Of a DNA stretch of 64,000 nucleotides, positions 42,732-51,236 are shown piece by piece. Source of the stretch: Gymnodinialimonas ceratoperidinii (GTDB lineage Bacteria > Pseudomonadota > Alphaproteobacteria > Rhodobacterales > Rhodobacteraceae); contig NZ_CP079194.1 in assembly GCF_019297855.1 (NCBI RefSeq), positions 2,715,501-2,779,500 of the forward strand. The letters run 5' to 3'. The notes beneath the pieces were generated by a model. The model was not told where the DNA came from and searched no databases. It was given only the letters and a program-made list of their open reading frames with translations. Position 1 is the first letter of the stretch, and every line of letters begins with the position of its first letter. A program made the translations under genes and the position numbers.

Positions 42732-43391
42732 TCAGAGACTTGCCGGATCGTACTCCGTCTCGATCCACGCGCGCAGGCTGATCTCTCCCTCGGCCTGACG
42801 GGCCTCGTAAGCTTCCAGAAACCGGTCCAGAACGCCGGTCTTGGAGGCCCGGAAATGCAGGTGCCGCAAACCAAGCGCGCGCTTGGCCTCGGCGACCGAT
42901 TTACCCTCCACATGGATCGCCCACATCGCCGCCGCCAACCCGGTCCGGTCGGCGCCCGACTTGCAATGGATCAACGCCGGCAGTTCGATCGTGTCGAAAA
43001 TGTCGAGAAGGGTTAACAGCGCCTGCACCTTCGGCGCCGCGCGCGAGGCGAGCGCGGTGTTGCGCAGCTTCAGACCAAGCGCCGCGCAGGCCTCGGCCTC
43101 GAACTCATGGACCGCACCGCGCGCCCGGCGCAGGCTGATCACCTCGACGATGCCCCGCGCCTTCCATGCCGCCAGCGTCGCGGCGTTGGGATGGTTGGAC
43201 CGGTACAGCCCCTCGGCGATCTGCCCTTCGTTCGTCCAGCGTTTCCGCAGCAGACCGTGATCGACCGTATCGGCATAGAATTGCCCTTGCCAGCGCCCGC
43301 GGGGACTGTCGATCTTGCCGTCGTAGCGACGGGTCCAGACCGCCAGACCGGCAGCCACTTTTTGTGCGAAACTCAAAGACATCCCGTTCAT
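42732..43391 (-). CDS. Tyrosine/dual-specificity-type protein phosphatase
   Basis: The roughly 219-residue protein has the Cys-phosphatase signature HCKSGADRTG (142-151, nucleophile Cys143, Arg149). Upstream is GLYRSNHPNAATLAAWKARG and a general-acid-like region IVEVISLRRARGAVHEFEAE. This resembles bacterial DSP/Siw14-like or Tyr phosphatases that take phosphotyrosine, phosphothreonine or inositol phosphates. The start is uncertain (ATG 43391 or 43382). It lies convergent to kinase 1 and divergent from kinase 2 (91-base gap), so it is a likely partner of the kinases. Whether it acts on them is inference. Confidence 0.75.
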   Translation of the reverse strand: MNGMSLSFAQKVAAGLAVWTRRYDGKIDSPRGRWQGQFYADTVDHGLLRKRWTNEGQIAEGLYRSNHPNAATLAAWKARGIVEVISLRRARGAVHEFEAEACAALGLKLRNTALASRAAPKVQALLTLLDIFDTIELPALIHCKSGADRTGLAAAMWAIHVEGKSVAEAKRALGLRHLHFRASKTGVLDRFLEAYEARQAEGEISLRAWIETEYDPASL

Positions 43392-43482
43392 TTGTTGCAG
43401 CCGCGCCAAGAATGCAAGGCTTCCGAGCGGGCGGTGCGAATGACCCGTAGACAGGCCCGCCCCCCGGCGCGAGGATACCTCC

Positions 43483-46400
43483 ATGGCCGAGACGCCTTCC
43501 ACCCCGCGCGGTCCCGATGCCGTCACCCACCTGCTGCCCGCCGGAGAGCTTCCCGCGGGCTGGACGCTGTTGGAGGGCCAATACGAGATCGTGCGCCTGA
43601 TCGCCTCGGGCGGTTTCGGCATCACCTACCTCGCCCGCGACACCCTGGGCCGCGACGTGGCGGTGAAGGAATGCTTCCCCCTCGGCCTCGCCCAACGCGC
43701 GGCGATGTCTCACACCGTCAGCGCCACGTCGGCGGGAACCTCGGAACACTTCGAAACGGCACGCGCCCAATTTCTGCGCGAAGCCAATATGTTAGCGGGG
43801 CTGCGCCATCCCAATGTCGTCCACGTGCAAAGCCTGTTCGAGGAAAACGGCACCGCCTACATGGCGATGGATTTCATCCACGGCCGGGACCTGAACGAAG
43901 AGATCGAGGACGCCCCCCTGCCCCCCGAGCGCGTGCTGTCGCTAGCGCGAGAGCTTCTGGGCGCGCTCGATTATGTGCACGCGCAGGGCGTGCTGCACCG
44001 CGATATCAAACCCCAGAACATCCGGATCGATACCTTCGGCAAACCGAAGCTGATCGACTTCGGCGCCGCGCGCGCCGAGACCCAGGCCCGCTCGCGCATG
44101 GCCGGCACGTTCCGGGTGGTGACCGATGGCTATTCGCCCCACGAATTCTATGTCTCGGGCGCCAAACAGGGGCCGCATTCCGATCTCTACGCCCTCGCCG
44201 CGACGCTGCATCACCTGATCTCCGGCGCGGCTCCGGTGGCCGCCGACGAACGCGCCAGCGCCATGGCGACGGGCCAGCCCGACCCCTATCAACCCATCGC
44301 CGGGCGCTTCCCCGACCATGATCCCCGCCTGCTCCATCTCATCGATCGCGCCCTGCGCATGGTGCCGGAGGATCGCCCCGCCAATGCCGCAGCTTGGTTA
44401 ACCGCGTTAACCGATGCACCGATCAGCCCGGAAAGCGCCGACGCTCCCGCCGCACGTGGCGCGGGGTTGGCCAAAGGCGTGGCCCTCGGCGCACTTCTGG
44501 CGGCTCTGGTCGGCGCAGGCATCTGGGCCGTGCAGCCTCCGTGGCTCACCCCCGGCATGGAGGAGATGCAGGCGGAAATGGCGGGGCTCTCGACGGCCTT
44601 GGCCGATGCGACCACGGCGCGAGAAACAGCGGCTAACAATTTGATTGCACTGGAGGAAACTCTCGCCAGCGCGCAGTCCGAATTGGCCCGACTGGAAGCC
44701 GCCAGCGGTGACATGACGGCGACCCTGGCCGAACTCGACGCCGCGCGAGAGGCCCGGGACGCCGCCGCCCGCCAGATCGCCGACTTGCAGGCAGAACTCA
44801 CTGCACAGGATGCGCTTGCCGAGGAATTGCTCTCTACGCAGGCGCAACGAGAAGCGGCGCTGTCACGGGCCGAAACCGCCGAGGCGCAGGCGGCCGAGGC
44901 GCAGACGCGCCTGACTGAGGCCGAGACGGAGACCGGCGCGTTAACCAATGAGATCGAGACCCTCGAGGCCGAGGGCGAAACCACCCGCGCCCGCGTCAAC
45001 GCGCTGGAGGCGAGCCTTGCGGAAGCCACCTCGCGCCTCGTGGAAGCGCGCACCACGGCGGCCCTTCTGGCCCGCGCGGAGGCCGATCTGTCGACCACCG
45101 AAGCCGCGCTCAACGCTGCCACGATCCGCGCCGCCACCCTTGATGCGCAGCTTGATCTGGCGGTCGCCCAAGGGGCGGAACTGGAGGCCGTCGAAGCAGA
45201 GTTGCGCCGGGTCGAGGGCGCGTTGGAGACGGCCGAAGCGGCGCGCCTCAGGCTCAGCGAAGAGATCGCGGCGTTGGAAAACGCGCCCCTGCCCAACCTC
45301 GCCGAAGTCAATTCTCTGCGCGAGAACGTGGCAGAACTCGAGCGTGAAAACAGGGACTTGCAAGGGCAACTCGCGGAGCTCGAGGCCAGCAACGACGCAC
45401 TGACCGCTGCCCTCACCGAAGCTGAAGCGGCGCTGAGCGCGGCTCAGCAGGCCGCCCTTGAGGCCCGCGGCGGATGGGAGCCGCAAGCCACGCTGCGCGC
45501 CCCAAACGGGACCTTCGCCCTGCTGCCGCGCTTCTCGTGGGACAACCGTCGGATCGCCGCGGTCGACAGCACCGGGGGCATCGCGCTCTACGACCGGCGC
45601 ACCGGCACCTACGAGGCGCATCTGGCGCGCGGCATCCCGGATCGCGTCGTCCGTCTGGGCTTTTCTCCGGGCGGTGCCTACCTGATCGCCACGACCCCTG
45701 AAGGCGCGCCCAATAGGCTCTATGACGTGCGCAGGCGCCGCGAAATCCTGCGGTTCGAGCCGGTCACGGTAACCACGGCCAACCGCGCGATCAGCACCGA
45801 CGAGCAGTTTTTCGTCTACACACGCGCCAGCGAGAACGGGATCGTTAACGTCGTTAATACTTCGCTCGCAGCCCTTGCCGATCCCGATGAAACCGCCACC
45901 GAGCGTGTCATCACCTCGGTTCCCGCCGGCACCTCCATCCGCGTCGCCTTCTCGGAAACCCGGAATGAAATCAACGTCCTGACCCCTTCTGACATCCGCG
46001 TCTTCGCGCCGGATGGGACGCTTCTGCAGACCGCGCCCAACCAGATCGGCGCGGTCGCGGCCCTTGCGCCAATCGGCGAGGATCAGGGGTTCCTGGTCCT
46101 CCACGGTAACGGCGACGTGAGGATTTACGACAATCTCATCGCCCAAAACCTGACCGAGACGCTGGCCGCCCAGACGACTTACGCAACCTACCGCCTCTCC
46201 GGAGATCGCCTCAATTTCCTGCGCGCAGGCACCGAGCGGTGGGAGGTGATCGACCTGCTGTCCGGAACGCTCCGCGGCACCGGACCGATCGATGCCGACA
46301 CGCGCGACGCCACGCTTTCGCTTTCCGCCGACGGCCAGATGATCTTCATCGGCGCGACCGAGACCCGCGACGCGCGGCTTCTGGACGTCGCCACAGGGTT

Positions 46401-46968
46401 GGAAATTCAGAACTTCGGCGATGCGGCGCAGGGCTATTTCAGCTTCGACAACAGCTACCTCGCCACCGGTCGCGACGCCGGGGCGGAGGCGCAGATCTGG
46501 CGCATGGGGGCGGCTGAGTACGGGTCCGACCTGAGCGGCTGCACCGAGATCGACCGCGCGATGGAGGGCATCCCGATTTTGCCCAACGCCCTGGAAAGAC
46601 GGCGCAATTTCTCGGTCGCAGCGGGCGGCTCGATCAGCCTGACCGACTGTCTGGATGTGCAGGACCCGGCCTTGCGACGTGCGCTCTCCCGCCGTCCACT
46701 GGGTGTCTACGTCAGCCGCGCGCCCGATGTGGCGATCGACATCCTCGGCACCGGCCGTGACTACGCCGCCGCTGTCTCTGTCGAGGCCAGTTGCGCGCCG
46801 ACGATCATCGCGCGCTTCGGCGACGACTGGCGTTTCGCGCCGCCGGGTGCGCCCCTCAGGCTCTCGGACAGCGGCCGCACGACCCGCGCGCTGGACGTCT
46901 GGCTCGCGACACCGGAAGGGGTCGAATGCGACGCGCGGATCACCCTCGCCGGGAACGTCGAGAACTGA
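43483..46968 (+). CDS. Large transmembrane Ser/Thr kinase with coiled coil, beta-propeller-like region and divergent four-Cys module
   Basis: The 1161-residue protein has a Hanks kinase domain (GGFGITYLARD, Lys62 in VAVKE, HRDIKPQN with Asp174, DFGAAR with Asp192), a membrane span at 326-350 and a long coiled coil at about 355-660. Residues about 665-1010 show repeated beta segments like a WD-type propeller (SWDNRRIAAVDSTGGIALYD, FSPGGAYLIATTPEG, LSADGQMIFIGATE). The C-terminus (1020-1161) is a diverged module with Cys1020, 1056, 1104 and 1149, GDDWRFAPP and RALDVWLATP. A GAGGATACC ribosome site precedes the ATG. It is a paralogue of kinase 1 and abuts the TSUP gene tail to tail. Confidence 0.85.
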   Translation: MAETPSTPRGPDAVTHLLPAGELPAGWTLLEGQYEIVRLIASGGFGITYLARDTLGRDVAVKECFPLGLAQRAAMSHTVSATSAGTSEHFETARAQFLREANMLAGLRHPNVVHVQSLFEENGTAYMAMDFIHGRDLNEEIEDAPLPPERVLSLARELLGALDYVHAQGVLHRDIKPQNIRIDTFGKPKLIDFGAARAETQARSRMAGTFRVVTDGYSPHEFYVSGAKQGPHSDLYALAATLHHLISGAAPVAADERASAMATGQPDPYQPIAGRFPDHDPRLLHLIDRALRMVPEDRPANAAAWLTALTDAPISPESADAPAARGAGLAKGVALGALLAALVGAGIWAVQPPWLTPGMEEMQAEMAGLSTALADATTARETAANNLIALEETLASAQSELARLEAASGDMTATLAELDAAREARDAAARQIADLQAELTAQDALAEELLSTQAQREAALSRAETAEAQAAEAQTRLTEAETETGALTNEIETLEAEGETTRARVNALEASLAEATSRLVEARTTAALLARAEADLSTTEAALNAATIRAATLDAQLDLAVAQGAELEAVEAELRRVEGALETAEAARLRLSEEIAALENAPLPNLAEVNSLRENVAELERENRDLQGQLAELEASNDALTAALTEAEAALSAAQQAALEARGGWEPQATLRAPNGTFALLPRFSWDNRRIAAVDSTGGIALYDRRTGTYEAHLARGIPDRVVRLGFSPGGAYLIATTPEGAPNRLYDVRRRREILRFEPVTVTTANRAISTDEQFFVYTRASENGIVNVVNTSLAALADPDETATERVITSVPAGTSIRVAFSETRNEINVLTPSDIRVFAPDGTLLQTAPNQIGAVAALAPIGEDQGFLVLHGNGDVRIYDNLIAQNLTETLAAQTTYATYRLSGDRLNFLRAGTERWEVIDLLSGTLRGTGPIDADTRDATLSLSADGQMIFIGATETRDARLLDVATGLEIQNFGDAAQGYFSFDNSYLATGRDAGAEAQIWRMGAAEYGSDLSGCTEIDRAMEGIPILPNALERRRNFSVAAGGSISLTDCLDVQDPALRRALSRRPLGVYVSRAPDVAIDILGTGRDYAAAVSVEASCAPTIIARFGDDWRFAPPGAPLRLSDSGRTTRALDVWLATPEGVECDARITLAGNVEN

Positions 46969-47919
46969 TTAACCAAGCAGCAGGTAGAGACTGGAGCCGA
47001 TGATCCAGAGCGAGGCCAGCGTCTTGAGCCAGAGCGCGCCCAGAAGCTGCGCGATCCCCTTGGCCAGCGCGCCGCCCACCACCGCCCCCGGCACTGCGAT
47101 GAGCACGATTTCAAGCCGGACGAGGCCCGCGAAATAGCCATCCCACACGCCGACCAGCACGCAGACGACGCTGACCCAGACCGCGACGGCGATCGCGACC
47201 TTGGTCGGAAAACGGCGCAGGATCAGGTAGATGGCAAGGAACTCTCCGATCCCGACCGAGAAGAGTGCCGTCACCATGCCGCCGATCACGCCGATCCCGA
47301 GCAAGGCCCAAAGCTCCCTCGGCGAGACCCAAAGTTTGCGCTCCCGCGCTGCTTGCCGCCGTTGCGCCCAGGCAAAGATCAGCAGCGTGATGCCGAGGCT
47401 GAGGGAGAAGAGTTTGAACCAGATCAGCAGCGTCGCGCCGGCGATCTCCACGTAGGTTTGCGTCAGCAAAAGCGCCGGCACGCCGGTTGCCAGCGGCGCA
47501 AAGGTTAACGCCATTAACGTTTGCCCCGAGACCCTCTCATCCCAGGCCAGCGCCTCTTTCACGAAGATAGCGCGCGCCCAAGCCAGCGCGCCGACGGACA
47601 TGCCAAAGCACTGGATCGCGAAGGAGACGGCCACCGATTCCTCCGGTTTCAAGGTGGCGATCCGCAGCAATTCCGGCGGCAAGGCGATGCCGCCCTCCTG
47701 CAGCGCGGTGAAGATCGGCACAAAGACCACGCCGCCGCCCGTTCCCGTCGCATTGGCGATGATCGCGCCGATCACGCCTACCGGGAAGAAGAACCAAAGG
47801 CCCGTCAGCACGCCGAGATCGAGCGCGCTTTGCCCGAGCAACCAGAGATAGCCGAGCAGCAGGAGGCCCAGGTGGGTCGGCACCCAGACACGAGTTATGG
47901 CGGCCATCGGGCTTTTCAC
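46969..47919 (-). CDS. TSUP (TauE/SafE) family membrane transporter
   Basis: This protein of about 316 residues has eight or more membrane spans. LWFFFPVGVIGAIIANATGT followed by GGGVVFVPIF, and LLGIGVIGGMVTALFSVGIG with EFLAIYLILR, are the two TSUP repeat signatures. Relatives export sulfite, sulfoacetate or other organosulfur anions. The start GTG 47919 overlaps the previous stop (GTGA); ATG 47907 is an alternative. It is the last gene of the FHA/PP2C operon, and its stop abuts the stop of kinase 2. The substrate is unknown. Confidence 0.8.
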   Translation of the reverse strand: MKSPMAAITRVWVPTHLGLLLLGYLWLLGQSALDLGVLTGLWFFFPVGVIGAIIANATGTGGGVVFVPIFTALQEGGIALPPELLRIATLKPEESVAVSFAIQCFGMSVGALAWARAIFVKEALAWDERVSGQTLMALTFAPLATGVPALLLTQTYVEIAGATLLIWFKLFSLSLGITLLIFAWAQRRQAARERKLWVSPRELWALLGIGVIGGMVTALFSVGIGEFLAIYLILRRFPTKVAIAVAVWVSVVCVLVGVWDGYFAGLVRLEIVLIAVPGAVVGGALAKGIAQLLGALWLKTLASLWIIGSSLYLLLG

Positions 47920-48365
47920 AGCTTGCCGAACTGGCCGCCCTTGAAGCGCCAGCGGAGGAAGAGGACTTGCATCGGGCCGAGGAGCACAAGGAAGGAGGGC
48001 ACGAAAACCAGCGCGAAATGCAGCGCCGGGGTGCCGAGGCTCTGGAACGCGGTCTCCGGCAGGAACGGCACGAGGCCCGCGCGCGCGAGGAAGTAGACCA
48101 CGCCAAATTCCACCCACGAGAAGAAGGCCTGAAACGCGAAGGGCCAGTCCCTCTCCCACCGCAAAGATTGCGCGAAGATATAGAGCGGGTCGAACAGCAG
48201 GCCCATGCCGACCACGGCGCAGAGAAACCAGAGGTAGATTTGCACCACCGACCAGTCCCACCGCCAGCCGGCCTGCGCCATGCCGAACAGGATCGTGATG
48301 GGTAAACCTATGACGAGAAACAGGAATATGCGTGTTTGCAGGCGGCCTGAGAGGGTCGGGATCAT
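47916..48365 (-). CDS. Four-span membrane protein of the FHA operon
   Basis: I do not recognise a family. The 149-residue protein has about four hydrophobic spans (IFLFLVIGLPITILFGMAQA, VVQIYLWFLCAVVGMGLLF, AFFSWVEFGVVYFLARAGLV, LHFALVFVPSFLVLLGPMQV) and a basic end (LRWRFKGGQFGKL). Its ATG overlaps the stop of the FHA-flavoprotein gene by four bases and its stop overlaps the TSUP start. This tight coupling suggests it works with one of them, perhaps as a membrane partner of the flavoprotein, but no motif shows this. Confidence 0.65.
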   Translation of the reverse strand: MIPTLSGRLQTRIFLFLVIGLPITILFGMAQAGWRWDWSVVQIYLWFLCAVVGMGLLFDPLYIFAQSLRWERDWPFAFQAFFSWVEFGVVYFLARAGLVPFLPETAFQSLGTPALHFALVFVPSFLVLLGPMQVLFLRWRFKGGQFGKL

Positions 48366-50362
48366 GGGCGCGCTCCGATCATCCATTTCGTCCAGCCGAG
48401 CGTCGAGCGCAGCGGGCCGAGGGGGCGCACCTTGTGGTGACGCTCTACTGCCAGGTGATCGACCGCGCGCAGGGCGGCGTATTGCAACCCGAGGAAGCTG
48501 TCGACCGCCAGATACGGCCCGCCACTCGTGATCGTGCCCGCGGCGTAGACCCGCCCGGCATCATTGCGCAGGCGCTCGATCTCGAAGTCGTCCGAGCAGG
48601 CCAGACCCGTCGCCTGCAACGGCCCCTCCCCCTCGGCGCTGTAGGCGTGATTGCGGGGGAGGTCGTAGGTTTCAAGCAGGTCCGCAAGCAGCGGCGCGCG
48701 GCTGATGTCCGCGATCAACCCCGTGCAATCAATAAGATAATCGGCGTTGATCTGCGCAACGTTGCCCTCCGGTGTGGCGATCTCGACGCGCACGCCGGCG
48801 GGTTGCGCGCCGTCGGGCGGCAGCGGCGACAGGCGCTCGATCGCGCCGAAAACCGGGCGGTACCAGCCCTCCTCGCTGCCGCGCTCCACGATCTCCATCC
48901 AGTCGCGGCGCTCGGCCGTTGTCGTGCCGCCCAGTTGCGCCAGAAGCGCGCCGCGCGTGGGGGTGTCGGCCGCCTCGTAGAGCGCGCGCAGGTCGCCGCC
49001 CCAGCAGGATTTCGGCCAGTTGAAGGGCTGGATCTGCACGTCATTGCGCACCATCCGGCGCGCCTGCCCGAACTGCGCCCCGTCGCGCGGGCCCAGCGCG
49101 CCGCGCATGGAATGGACGATGCGAAGCGCCGGATTTTTCGCCCGCGCCTCGTGTAGCCGCTGAATGATCCGAGAGGCCACGATCCCCCGCCCGCGCACCA
49201 CGACCTGCACCGGGCCGTCGCGCTTCTCGGCCTCCAGATACATCTGGTCGTGGGGCTCATAGGCATTGGCCACCTGCGCCCGCGCCTCGGGGTGGTTGCT
49301 GATAAACGTCTGGAAATCATCGACAAATCGCGTGGCGGGGTAGCCTGTCGCTAGATGCACGACATCTGCCACGAGGTAGCGGTTGCGCGCCGCGCCGATC
49401 GCCTCCCCGCCCCAAAGCTTGTAGGCCACGGCGTAGCGCCCGTCCGTGGTTTTGCGCAGGCCGAGCACCTGCGCCTTGACCAACATCTCCGCCCATCCAA
49501 TCCGCGCGGCCTCTGCATCGAGGCTGTCGAACACATCGCCCGCCCGCGGCGTGTAGGATTGTGCCAGGGTGGGCTCTGCCAACACTTGCAGGAGGCCCGC
49601 GAAGCCGGTGCCCCGCGCCGCCTCGCGCAGCGCGTATCCGGGGAAGCCCCACATGTTGTCGGGGCGGCTTTGCGAGTTGGAGCGCAGCCGTTCGTGATCG
49701 GGTATCTGGCTGTTCTTGCAGTATCTTTTGTAGGTCTGATAGCAGGTCTTCTCGGTGCCGATCACCGTGATGTCGGTGGCCGACACGCCGTAGCAGCGCA
49801 GGTGATCGACCCAGGCGAAGCTGCCCAGACCGCCCCCCACGGCGCAGAACCGCGCCTCTTCCACCGGGTTGCCGGAAGCGCGCAGGGCCACCACGTCGAC
49901 GCTATCGCGCGCGCCGAATTCCGCATCGGGGAAGCGTCGGCGCGAGACCGGGGGCGCGTCGTCATCGGTGATCACCAGGCGGCTGACGAGGCTCGCATCC
50001 ACCGCCACGCCGCCCACATCCGCCACACGCGCCTTGCTTTCCGCCGGGCCGAGAAGCTCCAGCAGCCAGCCCGGCAGCGAGACCTGATCGCCGACTGAGA
50101 GCGTCACTTCGTCGATGCGGGTGCCATTCACGAAGGTGCCGTTGGTGGAGCCCTCATCGCGCACCGCGACGCGCTCGGTCTCCAACACCAGCGACAGGTG
50201 GCGCCGCGATACGGCATCGCCCGAAAGCGGCACATCGGCGGCCTCGGTCTTGCCGATCAGGAAGCTGCCCGGCTCTTCGCACAGCAAGATCCGTGAAGGG
50301 CCGATCGTGTTGCCGTCGATGCCGATCTGGCGCACCCGGAACCGGACGGGATATTCAATCAT
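48362..50362 (-). CDS. FHA domain fused to an FAD/NAD(P)-type oxidoreductase
   Basis: The 666-residue soluble protein has an N-terminal FHA domain (about 20-100) with the phospho-Thr binding residues intact: FLIGKTE, SRRH (52-55) and STNGTFVNG (72-80). After a linker, residues from about 168 form a flavoprotein-like region: Rossmann motif AVGGGLGSFAWVDHLR (GGGLGS 176-181), the ATGYP motif (338-342) seen in flavin monooxygenases, a second dinucleotide-like segment VVVRGRGIVASRIIQRL and a late YAAGTITSGGPY. FHA fused to such an enzyme is unusual. It suggests phospho-dependent recruitment of a redox enzyme. Substrate unknown. It is in an operon with PP2C and two further FHA proteins. Confidence 0.75.
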   Translation of the reverse strand: MIEYPVRFRVRQIGIDGNTIGPSRILLCEEPGSFLIGKTEAADVPLSGDAVSRRHLSLVLETERVAVRDEGSTNGTFVNGTRIDEVTLSVGDQVSLPGWLLELLGPAESKARVADVGGVAVDASLVSRLVITDDDAPPVSRRRFPDAEFGARDSVDVVALRASGNPVEEARFCAVGGGLGSFAWVDHLRCYGVSATDITVIGTEKTCYQTYKRYCKNSQIPDHERLRSNSQSRPDNMWGFPGYALREAARGTGFAGLLQVLAEPTLAQSYTPRAGDVFDSLDAEAARIGWAEMLVKAQVLGLRKTTDGRYAVAYKLWGGEAIGAARNRYLVADVVHLATGYPATRFVDDFQTFISNHPEARAQVANAYEPHDQMYLEAEKRDGPVQVVVRGRGIVASRIIQRLHEARAKNPALRIVHSMRGALGPRDGAQFGQARRMVRNDVQIQPFNWPKSCWGGDLRALYEAADTPTRGALLAQLGGTTTAERRDWMEIVERGSEEGWYRPVFGAIERLSPLPPDGAQPAGVRVEIATPEGNVAQINADYLIDCTGLIADISRAPLLADLLETYDLPRNHAYSAEGEGPLQATGLACSDDFEIERLRNDAGRVYAAGTITSGGPYLAVDSFLGLQYAALRAVDHLAVERHHKVRPLGPLRSTLGWTKWMIGARP

Positions 50363-50371
50363 CCCAACACC

Positions 50372-51235
50372 TTAGGAGTGCACCCAGTAGGAGACCCCAT
50401 CGCCCAGACGCTGCCCGCAGTAGCGGCAATTCTCGCCCGGCAGATAGGGGTTGAGCTGGCGGCAGGCGGGGTTGGCGCAGCTCAGCCCCTTGCCGTCTTC
50501 CGCCGACATGATCCGCAACATCTGGCCGCGGATCTCGACCGTGTCGAGGTGGTCCATCGGCACCGTTTCGTCGGCATCCAGCGCGCGCCGATTGTGGGTG
50601 ACCTCGCCGGTGACGCCGCAGATGGCCTCGATCCCGCCGCGCCCGTCGGGGCCGACCATCACGAGGCACATCGCCCCCTCATCCCGGCTCTCGGCCAGCG
50701 CCTGCCGCGCCCCGCCCGGACGGCGGCGCATCAGAACCTCCGCCCCCTCTGCCACCAGCGAAATCGAGACCCCGTCGAGGTCCAGCGCCTTCAGCCGCCC
50801 GGTCGAGGCGCTGTCGTAAACGAGGTGGAGCGGCTGGCCGATCGTCTCCACCTGCGCGACCCGAGGCGCGCTGACGGTGATGCGCAGGCCGACCGTATCG
50901 AACGCCCGCAACGCGCCCGGCGCCATCCGCACGGTGCCGCCGCGCCCCATGGCGACCGGCGCGCTGCCGCCCGGCCCGATCTGCGACACGCCGTTGGAGG
51001 AGTGATCCGTCACCACGACGACCCCGTCGGCGTCCTGCGCAATCGTCATATGTTGCCGCGACAGCGTGCCGAACCCATCGCCAAAACTCACGATCTGGCC
51101 GTCCCCGGCGCTCAGACGGCCGGTGTTGTCGGGCCCGGCCCGGCCCAGTTCGACCGGCAGGCGCAGGCTTTGCGGGGCCACGACCGTCGCCATGGTGGCG
51201 GCAAAATGTATCGAGATTTCAACGCTGTCCTGCAT
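50372..51235 (-). CDS. FHA domain protein with C-terminal zinc ribbon
   Basis: The 287-residue soluble protein has an FHA core at about 30-115 (FGTLSRQHMTIAQDADG, SRQH 59-62, HSSNGVSQIG 78-87). A second half contains REDEGAM-like ESRDEGAMCLVMVG and LDTVEIRGQMLRIM, possibly a degenerate second FHA. The C-terminus has four Cys (253, 258, 270, 273; CANPACRQL, ENCRYCGQRLG) as a zinc-ribbon. It starts two bases after the PP2C stop (TGAGATG) and ends nine bases before the FHA-flavoprotein gene. It probably reads out phospho-Thr marks; partner unknown. Confidence 0.78.
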   Translation of the reverse strand: MQDSVEISIHFAATMATVVAPQSLRLPVELGRAGPDNTGRLSAGDGQIVSFGDGFGTLSRQHMTIAQDADGVVVVTDHSSNGVSQIGPGGSAPVAMGRGGTVRMAPGALRAFDTVGLRITVSAPRVAQVETIGQPLHLVYDSASTGRLKALDLDGVSISLVAEGAEVLMRRRPGGARQALAESRDEGAMCLVMVGPDGRGGIEAICGVTGEVTHNRRALDADETVPMDHLDTVEIRGQMLRIMSAEDGKGLSCANPACRQLNPYLPGENCRYCGQRLGDGVSYWVHS

Positions 51236-51236
51236 C

